DNA of 64,000 bases from Marinomonas alcarazii (GCF_003208215.1 NZ_QKLW01000003.1:199237-263236); one strand, 5' to 3'. Numbered from the stretch's first letter, positions 26,661-36,476 are shown. A program made the numbers and translations. The notes: generated from the letters alone by a model not told the origin.

Positions 26661-27767
26661 ATGTCTATCGACACCTTAAATATACAGTCAGAACAGCAGC
26701 AGACCATGCTGTCTCGTATTGCATGCCTTGAAAAAGAACGAGACTTCATAAAGAAATTGTACAGCGACATGCCTCACATGCTGCAAACAATTGCCAAAGG
26801 CGCTGTTCTCAGTAGTTTACTGGATAGCTTCAGGGTGAAGATGCAAGCGCAGCTGCCGAACGCGTATTGTTTGTTTCTTACCAGTGACAAAGATTGCCTA
26901 CAATGGCGCCTGCAATATACAGACGCTGTTAATGCCGCTTTGCTCACTCCCAATAGCCTTCTTAGTAAGATTCCCCAAGCGTTAGTGACTTTTGCGGCAA
27001 GCCCTTCTTGTCCAATACGCCATGAGGAAAATATTCAAACTGCCGCTGGTTGGAAAGTTTGGCATTCGTTTATTGATAAACAAGATTTTTCTGATGTCTC
27101 TATGGTTAGTGTGTCGGATGGCAAGGGGACGATTTATTTATTGGCGGTATTTCAGCAAGACCGCCATCGATTAGCAGATGACCTGGTGACATTGGCTTTA
27201 GACAGTTATGCGTCTTGGCTCAGTGCCGTATTTGAAAGGGAGCAAGCTGATCTATCATTACTAGAAGATAGTCATAGAGATCCCACAACTGGTTTGCTAC
27301 GACGACACAGTTTCGAGAACAGTTTTAACATTATTTTGAAAGACGCGCGTCGTCATTTTTTGCGCGCTGCAGTATTTTCGATAAAAATTCTTTCTTCATC
27401 AGCAATCAAAGACGCCGAGTTAAAAATCTTGGCTGAGGTGATGCAGGAAACGGTGCGTGATAATGACTTAATTGCCTATTTTGGTGGACGTCAACTGGTG
27501 ATGGGGATTCGTATTCAGAATTTAGCCGATGCTGAAATCGTGGCGCAAAAATTACTGCAGTCTCTGAATGCCAAACAGTTCTCGGGCAAAAGTCTGTTAC
27601 AAGGCGGCTTGTCTATTGGTATTGCTTTTTATCCTGAGCACTCATCTCTTGATGCGCTTTATAGCGCGGCAACGTCAGCTGCGGATTCTTTAAAAAATAC
27701 TCCCGGCTACCGAATGGAATTCCATGGCAAATATTTTCAATCCAGTACGGATTTTTATACCCTCTAA
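26661..27767 (+). CDS. Degenerate GGDEF-domain protein
   Basis: A 368-residue cytosolic protein. Residues about 10-40 are a short coiled coil, about 50-190 look GAF-like, and about 205-365 form a GGDEF domain beginning DPTTGLLRRHSFENSF. The active-site loop reads FGGRQLV in place of GG(D/E)EF, so diguanylate cyclase activity is probably lost; it may bind nucleotides or act as a sensor. It lies alone, 113 bp after pyrC'. ATG at 26661 is preferred over GTG at 26652. Confidence 0.82.
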   Translation: MSIDTLNIQSEQQQTMLSRIACLEKERDFIKKLYSDMPHMLQTIAKGAVLSSLLDSFRVKMQAQLPNAYCLFLTSDKDCLQWRLQYTDAVNAALLTPNSLLSKIPQALVTFAASPSCPIRHEENIQTAAGWKVWHSFIDKQDFSDVSMVSVSDGKGTIYLLAVFQQDRHRLADDLVTLALDSYASWLSAVFEREQADLSLLEDSHRDPTTGLLRRHSFENSFNIILKDARRHFLRAAVFSIKILSSSAIKDAELKILAEVMQETVRDNDLIAYFGGRQLVMGIRIQNLADAEIVAQKLLQSLNAKQFSGKSLLQGGLSIGIAFYPEHSSLDALYSAATSAADSLKNTPGYRMEFHGKYFQSSTDFYTL

Positions 27768-27888
27768 GTTTTTTTCAGTCTTTTAAAATAATGCTATGCT
27801 TCGCCTTTTGAGGCGCTTCCTTTATCATCGATTGATGTATTGGAATGATCGTTAGGTTTTAACATCGATAACAAAGAGGCGTGGCGAT

Positions 27889-28617
27889 ATGACAACTGAA
27901 GCAGAGCGCATCGACACTGAAGAGATTAGAGCGAATTTAGCGGTCGTGACTCAACAGATCGAAGAGCTTGAACAGCAATTTGATCGGCTGGCGGGCAGCG
28001 TTCGTTTATTGGCGGTAAGTAAAACCAAACCCATTGAAGCAATTCAAGCTGCTTACGATGTAGGGCAGCGAGCATTTGGTGAGAACTACGTGCAAGAAGC
28101 CGTAGAAAAACGCAGTGCTTTGGCGCATTTAGACGACATTGAATGGCATTTTATCGGCCCTATCCAATCTAACAAATCACGATTAATTGCTGAATCTATG
28201 GACTGGGTTCATTCTATTGATCGTGAAAAAATCGCTCGTCGTCTAAGTGAGCAACGTCCAGAGAGCATGCCGCCATTAAATGTCTGCATCCAAATTAATA
28301 TCAGCGGTGAAGAAAGCAAAGCAGGCGTGTCATTGTCACAGTTAAACGACATGGTCGCTCTCGTTTCCAGTTTGCCAAATTTACAGCTCAGAGGCCTAAT
28401 GGCGATTCCGGCGCCACAAGAAAACTTTGCCGCGCAATGTCTTGTGTATAAACCTTTACAGCAGGCGTTCATTGAATTATCTAAATCCGATAGCATGATA
28501 GATACCTTATCAATCGGTATGTCTGGTGATTTACCTGCAGCGGTTGCCTCTAGTAGTACAATGGTTCGGGTGGGAACAGCGATTTTCGGTGCGCGTGATT
28601 ATTCTGCTAAGGCATGA
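27889..28617 (+). CDS. yggS: PLP homeostasis protein (YggS/PLPBP)
   Basis: A 242-residue PLP-binding barrel protein without known catalysis that buffers pyridoxal phosphate and affects amino/keto acid balance. The PLP lysine is K45 in AVSKTKP; FGENYVQEA, WHFIGPIQSNK and the C-terminal phosphate site SIGMSGD are present. It is followed by proC and yggT, the normal gammaproteobacterial order. A 5-bp GC hairpin (27802-27815) lies in the leader. Confidence 0.95.
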   Translation: MTTEAERIDTEEIRANLAVVTQQIEELEQQFDRLAGSVRLLAVSKTKPIEAIQAAYDVGQRAFGENYVQEAVEKRSALAHLDDIEWHFIGPIQSNKSRLIAESMDWVHSIDREKIARRLSEQRPESMPPLNVCIQINISGEESKAGVSLSQLNDMVALVSSLPNLQLRGLMAIPAPQENFAAQCLVYKPLQQAFIELSKSDSMIDTLSIGMSGDLPAAVASSSTMVRVGTAIFGARDYSAKA

Positions 28618-28683
28618 AAAATAGAGTTTTAAAATAGACGGCGATAAAGCCTCTGCTTAAAGAATGAAATAATAGGATTTGAA

Positions 28684-29511
28684 ATGAAACCAAGTATTGC
28701 TTTTATCGGTGTTGGAAATATGGCCAGAGCCATTTTTAGTGGTTTGCTGGCGAGCGGTTACCCAGCTGATAGAATTATGGGAACGTCTAGAACACCAGAG
28801 AAACGCGAGTATTACCAGCAGCAATACGGCATTTCAATGTATTCGGAGAATGAGCAAGCCGTGAGCGAAGCGGATGTGGTTGTGTTGTGTGTGAAACCAG
28901 CGCAAATGCAAGCAGTGGTAAAGGAATTTGCTTCTTTTGTCCGTGAAGATCAGCTATTTATTTCCGTGGCAGCAGGTGTAGAGCTTGATTCACTGGCGAC
29001 TTGGTTGGGGAAATCGGTGGCGGTGGTTCGCAGTATGCCAAATACGCCTTCTCAGCTCGGTGCGGGTGTGACAGGCTTGATTGCTAACCAATATACAGAC
29101 GACTCTCAGAAAGAGTGGGTAAGCGAACTTTTTGCTAGCATTGGTAGCTCCGTGTGGATAGAAGACGAAGCGCACATGCACACAGTAACGGCATTATCAG
29201 GAAGTGCGCCAGCGTATTTCTTCCGTTTTGTGGAAGCCATGGTGAAAAATGCGAAAGAACAAGGTTTAGATGAAGAAACAAGTCGTCAGCTAGCCAGCCA
29301 TGCCATGTTAGGTGCGGCTCGAATGATTGTTGAATTAGAAGACCCTATTGATCAGTTGCGAAAAAATATTACTTCGCCAAAGGGAACGACAGAGCAGGCT
29401 TTGTTGTCTTTTGAGGCGGCTGATATTGATAAAATCGTTGCGAATGCTATGCATGCGTGTGTTGAGCGCTCGAAAGAAATGGCAAAAACTTTTTCTGCCA
29501 CGAAAGATTAA
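28684..29511 (+). CDS. proC: Pyrroline-5-carboxylate reductase
   Basis: A 275-residue enzyme for the last step of proline synthesis (NAD(P)H-dependent). The N-terminal Rossmann motif is IGVGNMARAIFSGLL. The C-terminal dimerisation part shows ALSGSAPAYFFRFVEAM and SPKGTTEQAL, both strongly conserved. It starts 66 bp after yggS and ends 18 bp before yggT, consistent with one operon. Confidence 0.96.
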   Translation: MKPSIAFIGVGNMARAIFSGLLASGYPADRIMGTSRTPEKREYYQQQYGISMYSENEQAVSEADVVVLCVKPAQMQAVVKEFASFVREDQLFISVAAGVELDSLATWLGKSVAVVRSMPNTPSQLGAGVTGLIANQYTDDSQKEWVSELFASIGSSVWIEDEAHMHTVTALSGSAPAYFFRFVEAMVKNAKEQGLDEETSRQLASHAMLGAARMIVELEDPIDQLRKNITSPKGTTEQALLSFEAADIDKIVANAMHACVERSKEMAKTFSATKD

Positions 29512-29529
29512 TTTAAGGACATTAATAAC

Positions 29530-30072
29530 ATGTACTCAGATCCATTTGTAATGCTCGTAAAGGTTATTTGTAACCTTTACTTGTTTATTGTGCTGTTGCG
29601 TTTGGTTTTGCAACTGACAAGAGCCGACTTTTATAACCCAATTAGCCAAGGCATTGTGAAAGCAACCAGCCCTATCGTGTTGCCTTTGCGCAAAGTGATT
29701 CCATCGATCGGTCGCTTAGATACAGCGACTCTTGTGTTGGCGTTTCTCGTGCAGTTTATTACGGTGGCATTAGTTGTCGTGATTAGTGGTGCTGTTATTT
29801 CTTCAACCAGCTATGCTATTTATACGGTTGCAGGAACCATTTATCATCTGCTGGATCTGTATTTTTGGGCCATGCTTATTTCTGTCATCCTGAGCTGGGT
29901 GGCGCCGGGCGCAAATCATCCTGGCGCTATGTTGGTAGGGCAAATTACCGCGCCTTTGTATCGCACTTGCCAGCGTTTCATTCCAACCTTAGGTGGCCTT
30001 GATCTGTCACCGATCTTTATTTTCTTGGCGATTTCATTCTTGAAGCAAATGCTGGCACCTTACAGCATTTAA
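29530..30072 (+). CDS. yggT: YggT family membrane protein
   Basis: A 180-residue inner-membrane protein with two YGGT repeats: the first at about 10-85 (LRLVLQLTRADFYNPISQGI), the second at about 100-178 (SWVAPGANHPGAMLVGQI). Family members are linked to cation homeostasis or membrane organisation, without a firm mechanism. It is co-transcribed with proC. Confidence 0.93.
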   Translation: MYSDPFVMLVKVICNLYLFIVLLRLVLQLTRADFYNPISQGIVKATSPIVLPLRKVIPSIGRLDTATLVLAFLVQFITVALVVVISGAVISSTSYAIYTVAGTIYHLLDLYFWAMLISVILSWVAPGANHPGAMLVGQITAPLYRTCQRFIPTLGGLDLSPIFIFLAISFLKQMLAPYSI

Positions 30073-30223
30073 TTCTATAAAATGAGTCGCAATGACGTCG
30101 ATACATAGGGGACTGTGTTTCGACGAATTGAGAACAAGGTCGTATTCCTATATGATGCGACCCCTAAACGGGAATTAGAGCGCATTTATAGCGCCAGCAG
30201 CCCGACATGTTCTCCTTTATTAA

Positions 30224-30727
<504 letters not shown>

Positions 30728-30782
30728 TCTTGGTTTTGTTCATTGTCGTTATTGATACCGCCGAAGAGTGTGGCGGTTTTAG

Positions 30783-31043
<261 letters not shown>

Positions 31044-31053
31044 CTTATAGGAT

Positions 31054-32790
31054 GTGGCTATCGACGCTAATAGTTTTATCTTTTTAGCGGGGATATTGTT
31101 ATTAGTTAGTATTCTCGCTAGCTCATTTACTGTTCGTGTCGGCTTACCTTTATTACTTGTCTTTCTCGGTATCGGGATGTTGGCAGGAGAAGACGGGGTA
31201 GGCCGGTTGGATTTCGACAATCCAAATCTTGCCTTCTTCGTAGGTAATCTTGCATTGGCTATCATTCTTCTTGATGGTGGCATGCAAACCAAAACTAGCA
31301 CCTTCCGAGTGGCTTTATGGCCATCTTTATCACTTGCTACCCTTGGCGTTGTATTAACCACCGCCTCAGTTGGTACATTCGCAGCTTGGCTTTTAGACGT
31401 TAAACTCATTTATGGTTTATTACTGGGCGCCATTGTTGGTTCCACTGATGCGGCTGCGGTATTCAGCTTACTGCGCAATAGCGGCGTTAAACTTAACGAG
31501 CGCGTGGGCGGCACGTTAGAAATTGAGTCGGGTGCCAATGATCCGATGGCCATCTTGCTGGTGGTAATGCTGACGGGTTTGTTGCAAAGTTCTGAGCCGC
31601 TAAGTGTGTTGGCGTTCCTAGGGCAAATGGGGCAACAGTTTGCGATAGGTGGCGCGTTAGGTGTACTGGGCGGCAAGCTGCTATTAATGGTATTGCGTCG
31701 AATCCCTTTAGTTGAAGGCTTGCACGCGTTGCTTATTATTGCATTTGGCCTGGCGATGTTTTCTGGCATAAATATGATAGGCGGTAGTGGTTTTCTGGCG
31801 GTTTATCTTGTTGGGCTTACTGTTGGTAATGGCCGCATCAAACAGCAAGAAGCCATTTCACAAGTTATGGATGGCTTGGCATGGCTAGCCCAAGCTGGCA
31901 TGTTCTTATTGCTTGGTTTGTTAGTAACGCCATCTAGTCTGTTGACCCATGGTTGGCAGGCTGTTGCGATAGCGGCTTTCTTGATTTTTGTTGCTCGTCC
32001 TATTGCGGTAATTTTATGTTTGTTGCCATTTGATTTTCGATGGCCTGAACGTGTTTATATCAGCTGGGTCGGATTGCGTGGCGCGGTGCCGATTGTCTTG
32101 GCGCTATATCCTGTCATTGCAGGGTTGTCTAATTCGGAATTGCTATTCGAGATTACCTTCACGGTCGTGCTGATCTCTTTATTGTTGCAAGGCTCAACCG
32201 TGCCACAAGTAGCGCGTTGGTTGAAAATCGAAGTGCCACCAGCGCCTGCACCCATCACAAGCTTTTCTTTGATCAATGATGCGGATGCGAACCGCTCGTT
32301 AGAATTGTATGAGTTCTTAGTGCAAGCCGACGGTGTACGTATTCCAAGTACTATTCTCCACAATGTGCCGAGTGAAACCGTTTCTACGCCTCAGCTAGTA
32401 TCGCTGATACGTAATCAGCAACCTATGGTCGTTGACGCACAAACAGAGCTAAAGTCCGGTGACCGTATTTGGATGCTACTTCACCCTGGTGATGTGAATG
32501 ATGTAGCGCAAATATTTTCGCAGAAAGCCTCCTCATCTTTCTTATTGCAAAACTTCTTTGGTGAATTTGCCATCCGTGGTGATGCGTCTTTGATTGATTT
32601 GGCAAAAGTGTATGGTGTGCCGCTTGATGGTATTGACGAATCAGACACTGCAGCAGAATTGTTGCAGCGTCAATTAGGCAAGCATTTGGTGGTAGGTGAC
32701 CGAGTGCGTTTTGGTAATATTCGATTAACGATAAGGCAAATGAACGGTGGGGAAATCGAAGTCATTGGGCTTAAATTGCAGAATAACTAA
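31054..32790 (+). CDS. nhaP2: K+/H+ antiporter (NhaP2/CvrA type)
   Basis: A 578-residue CPA1 antiporter, the same length as E. coli CvrA. Residues 1-390 have about 12 membrane segments, with the charged motifs GSTDAAAVFSLLR and ESGANDPMA of the transport site. The C-terminal cytosolic part has a TrkA-C domain and a CorC_HlyC-like domain. Translation starts at GTG 31054 after TAGGA; no ATG fits. It would expel K+ in exchange for H+ during osmotic or pH stress. Confidence 0.92.
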   Translation: MAIDANSFIFLAGILLLVSILASSFTVRVGLPLLLVFLGIGMLAGEDGVGRLDFDNPNLAFFVGNLALAIILLDGGMQTKTSTFRVALWPSLSLATLGVVLTTASVGTFAAWLLDVKLIYGLLLGAIVGSTDAAAVFSLLRNSGVKLNERVGGTLEIESGANDPMAILLVVMLTGLLQSSEPLSVLAFLGQMGQQFAIGGALGVLGGKLLLMVLRRIPLVEGLHALLIIAFGLAMFSGINMIGGSGFLAVYLVGLTVGNGRIKQQEAISQVMDGLAWLAQAGMFLLLGLLVTPSSLLTHGWQAVAIAAFLIFVARPIAVILCLLPFDFRWPERVYISWVGLRGAVPIVLALYPVIAGLSNSELLFEITFTVVLISLLLQGSTVPQVARWLKIEVPPAPAPITSFSLINDADANRSLELYEFLVQADGVRIPSTILHNVPSETVSTPQLVSLIRNQQPMVVDAQTELKSGDRIWMLLHPGDVNDVAQIFSQKASSSFLLQNFFGEFAIRGDASLIDLAKVYGVPLDGIDESDTAAELLQRQLGKHLVVGDRVRFGNIRLTIRQMNGGEIEVIGLKLQNN

Positions 32791-32808
32791 GCTTAAGCCC
32801 AATTCTAA

Positions 32809-33912
32809 TTACGCGGTAAATAATCGTCTTATTGTTTCGCTGGATGGCACGGTTTGATCATAATTGATCAGCACAATAAGCCCCTCGGCATCGATGACCG
32901 ATTTCGCCTGTGGGTGAGTCACAATACTGCCATTCTTATGAACATAGCCTAGTGCTGTTCCTATGTCCTGCTGGATCAGTTTGGTGACAACTTCTGCCCA
33001 TTCCACATTCTTTAAGGTCACATTTAGTCGAATCGTGTGATCGCCCTGATGGCGAAATAGATCCTCTAAGACTTGCTCTGTCCCCGGCGCAATCAAGGAA
33101 CGCACGAGCATTTCTGGGTAAGCGCGAACGGGCCTAATAACGGCTTGTGCGCCAGCGTCCTTGAATCTAGGACGGTTCGAATCATTTACCGCTTCTGCCA
33201 TAATGAACGCGGATGAATTAAGCGCTTTGATACGGTGTAAAATGTCAAAGGTTAAGCTGTCAGAGTGGATTTCTTGGTTATCTCGGCAGAGCACGATAAT
33301 GTATTTTGCTGTGTTTGCTCCAGCGGATTCCAACATACCATCTACCAAAGCATCACCAGTGTGATGAACGACACCCTGAGATCTTAATGTCAACGGTAAG
33401 CCGTCTGGGAAGGCCTCTGTTAGGATTTGGATTGGTACATCGACTAACTCGGGGGTTTGGCAGATCTGGTCTACTAAGAGCTCTAAATAGCGCTCCGGGT
33501 CATATTGCGGAGTATTGATAATAAGAATATGGTTTTGCATATCATCCCATCTCATACGGCCTTTAATACGCATCTCTTTGCGCGATAGCCTGATTTCAAC
33601 ATAGTCACTAGCAATTTGAGCAAGCAGCGTTATTCCCATGCCATAAATTAAAACAACGGTCGAAAACTGCCCCCAAAAAGTGGCGGCAGAAATATCACCA
33701 TAACCTGTGGTACTGGCTGACGTCATGGTTAACCAAAAAGCTTGCCACCAGTTTAGGTCCTCAAAGAACACCATCGCCAAACTGTGGAAGCCAATAACAC
33801 CCGCCAAGAAGATGAGGCGTTTTTTTAAATCGCTGGTATCGTGAAGGTGTACTTTTTTACGAAATTGGCGACGACTGTTTTTTTTCTTTAAAAGCAGTGA
33901 AAGAGAATTCAT
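32809..33912 (-). CDS. Potassium channel protein with RCK/TrkA-N domain
   Basis: A 367-residue protein: a basic N-terminus, one membrane segment, a pore helix with the selectivity filter TTGYGD, a second membrane segment, then a cytosolic TrkA-N Rossmann domain and a TrkA-C-like tail. This is a two-helix K+ channel gated by ligand binding to the RCK domain. The start is chosen at 33912, where AGAGG precedes ATG; a longer frame would overlap trmL. It follows trmL after 14 bp and is convergent with the antiporter gene. Confidence 0.88.
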   Translation of the reverse strand: MNSLSLLLKKKNSRRQFRKKVHLHDTSDLKKRLIFLAGVIGFHSLAMVFFEDLNWWQAFWLTMTSASTTGYGDISAATFWGQFSTVVLIYGMGITLLAQIASDYVEIRLSRKEMRIKGRMRWDDMQNHILIINTPQYDPERYLELLVDQICQTPELVDVPIQILTEAFPDGLPLTLRSQGVVHHTGDALVDGMLESAGANTAKYIIVLCRDNQEIHSDSLTFDILHRIKALNSSAFIMAEAVNDSNRPRFKDAGAQAVIRPVRAYPEMLVRSLIAPGTEQVLEDLFRHQGDHTIRLNVTLKNVEWAEVVTKLIQQDIGTALGYVHKNGSIVTHPQAKSVIDAEGLIVLINYDQTVPSSETIRRLFTA

Positions 33913-33926
33913 CGTACCTCTGTTGG

Positions 33927-34400
33927 TTAGTCGTTGTCTGCTGGCATGGTATAACCCAGCTGGCGCCAAGATTCGTATACCATCACGGCAACAGTATTGG
34001 ATAGATTCAGACTACGAGAGTTCGGCTGCATAGGCAAACGCAAACGCTGAGCTGGTGGCAATGCATCAATAAACTCGGCAGGCAGTCCACGAGTTTCTGG
34101 GCCAAACACCAATACATCATTTTCAGCAAAGTTTGCTTCACTGTGTGTTCGGTTGCCTTTGGTCGTCAATGCGTAGATAGTGCCAATCTCATTTTGATCA
34201 ACAAACGCCTGAAAATCGGGGTAGCGTTTTAGTCGAGTGAACTCATGGTAATCCAGCCCGGCTCGACGTAGCTTTTTATCTTCTAACTCAAAGCCTAACG
34301 GTTCGATAAGGTGAAGGTGATAGCCCGTGTTCGCACACAATCGAATGACATTGCCTGTGTTAGGCGGTATTTCTGGTTGGTAAAGTACAATATGCAGCAT
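33927..34400 (-). CDS. trmL: tRNA (cytidine/uridine-34-2'-O)-methyltransferase
   Basis: A 157-residue SPOUT methyltransferase that 2'-O-methylates the wobble base of tRNA-Leu isoacceptors. The signatures are [19 protein letters not shown] at the N-terminus, FGPETRGLP for the SAM knot, and [15 protein letters not shown] near the C-terminus. AAGGAG precedes the ATG. It forms an operon with the potassium channel gene and is divergent from the tRNA-Phe genes. Confidence 0.96.
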   Translation of the reverse strand: MLHIVLYQPEIPPNTGNVIRLCANTGYHLHLIEPLGFELEDKKLRRAGLDYHEFTRLKRYPDFQAFVDQNEIGTIYALTTKGNRTHSEANFAENDVLVFGPETRGLPAEFIDALPPAQRLRLPMQPNSRSLNLSNTVAVMVYESWRQLGYTMPADND

Positions 34401-34480
34401 GGTTTTATCTCCTTGATATAGAGAGATAATACCAGAGCAATAGAAGAAACTAAGATTTTAATTTTTTTTCAAAAAAACTA

Positions 34481-34508
34481 TTGACCCCAAAAAAGGTTTC
34501 TCTATAAT
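34481..34508 (+). promoter_or_regulatory. Sigma-70 promoter of tRNA-Phe
   Basis: TTGACC (34481-34486) and TATAAT (34503-34508) are spaced by 16 bp, with the tRNA beginning 12 bp downstream. It is a near-consensus promoter. Confidence 0.88.
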
Positions 34509-34519
34509 ACGCCCCACTT

Positions 34520-34595
34520 GCCCAGATAGCTCAGTCGGTAGAGCAGAGGATTGAAAATCCTCGTGTCGGCGGTTCGATTCCGTCTCTGGGCACCA
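34520..34595 (+). tRNA. tRNA-Phe (anticodon GAA), copy 1
   Basis: A 76-nt cloverleaf with acceptor GCCCAGA/TCTGGGC, D-arm AGCTCAGTCGGTAGAGC, anticodon GAA at 34553-34555, T-arm with GGTTCGATTCC, and an encoded CCA end. It is preceded by a strong promoter and followed by a terminator. Confidence 0.98.
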
Positions 34596-34607
34596 TGATT
34601 AAAAAGA

Positions 34608-34636
34608 AAGCCTGCTAATTTAGCAGGCTTTTTTTT
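34608..34636 (+). terminator. Terminator between the two tRNA-Phe genes
   Basis: AAGCCTGCT and AGCAGGCTT form a 9-bp stem followed by a run of T (34629-34636). It implies that the second tRNA depends on read-through or its own promoter. Confidence 0.9.
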
Positions 34637-34679
34637 GGTCGAAATGGCTTGCACATCTTCACAGTCATTTTTTCTGTTT

Positions 34680-34755
34680 GCCCAGATAGCTCAGTCGGTA
34701 GAGCAGAGGATTGAAAATCCTCGTGTCGGCGGTTCGATTCCGTCTCTGGGCACCA
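34680..34755 (+). tRNA. tRNA-Phe (anticodon GAA), copy 2
   Basis: Base-for-base identical to the copy at 34520-34595, including CCA. Upstream sequence differs and has only a weak promoter-like TTGCAC. A bulged 9-bp stem with five T (34782-34816) may end it. Accessory DNA starts directly downstream. Confidence 0.98.
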
Positions 34756-34991
34756 CTTCCTAGTGTTTCTCAAACCCTAATAAAAAGCCTGATTATCGAA
34801 GAAAGACCAGCTTTTTGGCGCGATAAGTTAGCTATTTAGTGCATTTTTGTGATGTATGGTAAAACTGTGTAAAAGTGGCTGAAAAGTAGTCATCTGTGCA
34901 TTCTTTCATCTAATAACAATTGATAGTTCACGTTTTATGCAATAACATTTAGGTATGAGATTGAAAAAAATCTCGAACGGTTGATCAAGAA

Positions 34992-35032
34992 TCGCTTCGC
35001 TGTTAACAGCAAAAGCATAAACATCGAAGCGA
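34992..35032 (+). other. Hairpin in the 361-bp gap after tRNA-Phe
   Basis: TCGCTTCG (34992-34999) pairs with CGAAGCGA (35025-35032), and the palindrome CTGTTAACAG (35000-35009) lies inside. It precedes a ten-codon reading frame. The rest of the gap from 34756 to 35060 shows no gene. Confidence 0.4.
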
Positions 35033-35060
35033 ACAACGTGAGCCAAAAAAGGAGATAATT

Positions 35061-35093
35061 ATGTATATTCGAGATGAATGGGAAGACAGATAA
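35061..35093 (+). CDS. Ten-codon leader-like reading frame
   Basis: ATG to TAA encodes MYIRDEWEDR after an excellent AAAAAGGAGA ribosome site. It ends 23 bp before the DUF4760 gene, whose own ribosome site is weak, so it could be a translation-coupled leader peptide. Whether it is translated is inference from the ribosome site alone. Confidence 0.3.
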   Translation: MYIRDEWEDR

Positions 35094-35116
35094 CTCTTCT
35101 CTAAATGGAACGTTAA

Positions 35117-35596
35117 ATGGAACTTACGTTACTACAAACCTACCTAAGCCATTTTGATATTGTCATATTGGCAGCCGCCATTGCGGCACTATATTCAATT
35201 CGTAGAAATACAGTAATCAACCGTAGACGCGCTACGGTTGATCTAGTGTTACATCAAAAAAATGACTCTGATTTGAAAGCTGCAAACCTGGTTGTTAATC
35301 CACTGCTGCGTGATGAAAGTATTAGCATTACCAAGTATTCGGATAAAACCCATGTTGGCTCAGAAGAACGGACAGCAATTCTTTTTGTTCTTAATAACTA
35401 TGAATTCGTAGCGACAGGCATACGAGAAGAAGCGTTTGATTTTAAGCTCTTTAAAAGAATGCGATGTGGTACAGTCTTGCGAGACTGGGCTGAGTTTCAG
35501 CCTTTTATCTATGAACTACGTAAAATCAATAAACATCCCACGATGTATCAAGAGTTTGAATGGCTAGCTAAAAAGCTTGAACATAATCCACTTTAA
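35117..35596 (+). CDS. DUF4760 membrane protein
   Basis: A 159-residue protein with one N-terminal membrane segment (FDIVILAAAIAALYSI) followed by a cytosolic helical domain. The pattern RRRATVDLVLHQKND, FVLNNYEFVATGIREEAFD and YQEFEWLAKKLE matches DUF4760 proteins, which are frequent in accessory regions and have no established function. It is the first sizeable gene after the tRNA-Phe pair. Confidence 0.75.
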   Translation: MELTLLQTYLSHFDIVILAAAIAALYSIRRNTVINRRRATVDLVLHQKNDSDLKAANLVVNPLLRDESISITKYSDKTHVGSEERTAILFVLNNYEFVATGIREEAFDFKLFKRMRCGTVLRDWAEFQPFIYELRKINKHPTMYQEFEWLAKKLEHNPL

Positions 35597-35685
35597 AAAA
35601 GAAAAAATTAAATAAAATCCTGCTGATTAAAGATAAAGTAGGCTTAGCTGCGTGGTGTGTTCGCTAGTTAGTGGCTATATCATTA

Positions 35686-35712
35686 GAAATTTAGGGGTAG
35701 ATGAAAAACTAT
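35686..35712 (+). repeat. 27-bp direct repeat, copy 1
   Basis: GAAATTTAGGGGTAGATGAA then AAACTAT. The same sequence with three changes occurs at the other side of the cluster, where an insertion sequence splits it (39442-39449 and 40946-40970). Confidence 0.65.
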
Positions 35713-35792
35713 CCAATGAATAGAAGTCTCTTACACCAAGCAATTAGAGCGTAGATGTCATGCCTCTCGAAATTGTATTAAAAAAGCACCCT

Positions 35793-36002
35793 CTAAACTG
35801 TGCGATTTTTGGCTTCAAAATACACGTACTTTTTAACCTGCCGCATCCTCTTAACTTCCCAAGTACAACCACCATCACGCAAGCGTTTTGACACAAAAAG
35901 CGACGCGGCGGTGATGTGCGCCTTAGTAAAGTTCAGGTCTGCTAAAACCTCATGTTGGATTTTACCGACACCCTTAAACGATCGGATGGCACAAAAAAGA
36001 AG
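35793..36002 (-). pseudogene. Possible gene remnant without start
   Basis: On the minus strand a 70-codon stretch is open between two stops but has no usable start. Its translation is protein-like, with ADLNFTKAHITAASLFVSKR and WEVKRMRQVKKYVYFEAKN before the stop. It may be the 3' end of a lost gene. No family is recognised, and the plus strand of the same stretch is also open, so this is tentative. Confidence 0.25.
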
Positions 36003-36090
36003 CTAATAAAAATTTTTTCAAGTAATGACAACTCAAGGTAAATAAAACATAGTAAAGTAATTGTCAGATTAGCTAGTGGGAGATAATGGA

Positions 36091-36462
36091 ATGGCGTCAG
36101 AGTTTAATGACATAACAGACTTAATCAAAAAAGGTATGAAAGTTGAAGCAATAGAAAAACTTTTAGACCTCAGAGAAATGATGGCAGATATACGCGACGA
36201 TAACTTGGCTTTAAAGGAAAGGCTTCAAGCGCTTGAGAAGTCTTTAGAAGATAAAAGCCAATTAACATATGAGGCCCCGTTTTATTGGATGATAGATGGT
36301 GAAAGTAAAGATGGGCCGTTTTGTCAGCAATGCCGTGATAGCGAGAAAAAAAATATTCGGTTGCAAAACTATAGAGAAGGTTGGTGGAATTGCGCTACCT
36401 GCAAAAATAATTTTGGCACTGCAGAGGCTCAATCAAGAGACCGTTTAGCTTTTAGTAATTAA
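36091..36462 (+). CDS. Coiled-coil, zinc-ribbon small protein of unknown function
   Basis: A 123-residue protein. Residues about 5-60 form a charged helix/coiled coil (ALKERLQALEKSLEDK). The C-terminal half has two C-x2-C pairs (CQQC and CATC) that would hold one zinc ion, between them RLQNYREGWWN. ATG at 36091 follows GGGAGA at good distance. It begins an AT-rich cluster of same-strand genes of unknown function ending at 39354. Such zinc-ribbon proteins occur near restriction and phage-related genes, but no function can be given. Confidence 0.65.
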   Translation: MASEFNDITDLIKKGMKVEAIEKLLDLREMMADIRDDNLALKERLQALEKSLEDKSQLTYEAPFYWMIDGESKDGPFCQQCRDSEKKNIRLQNYREGWWNCATCKNNFGTAEAQSRDRLAFSN

Positions 36463-36476
36463 AAAAGGATTTTTCA

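Noticed and set aside
35800..36006. A 68-codon plus-strand frame in the gap after the DUF4760 gene
   Set aside because: No ribosome site, unusual composition, and the opposite strand reads more like protein.
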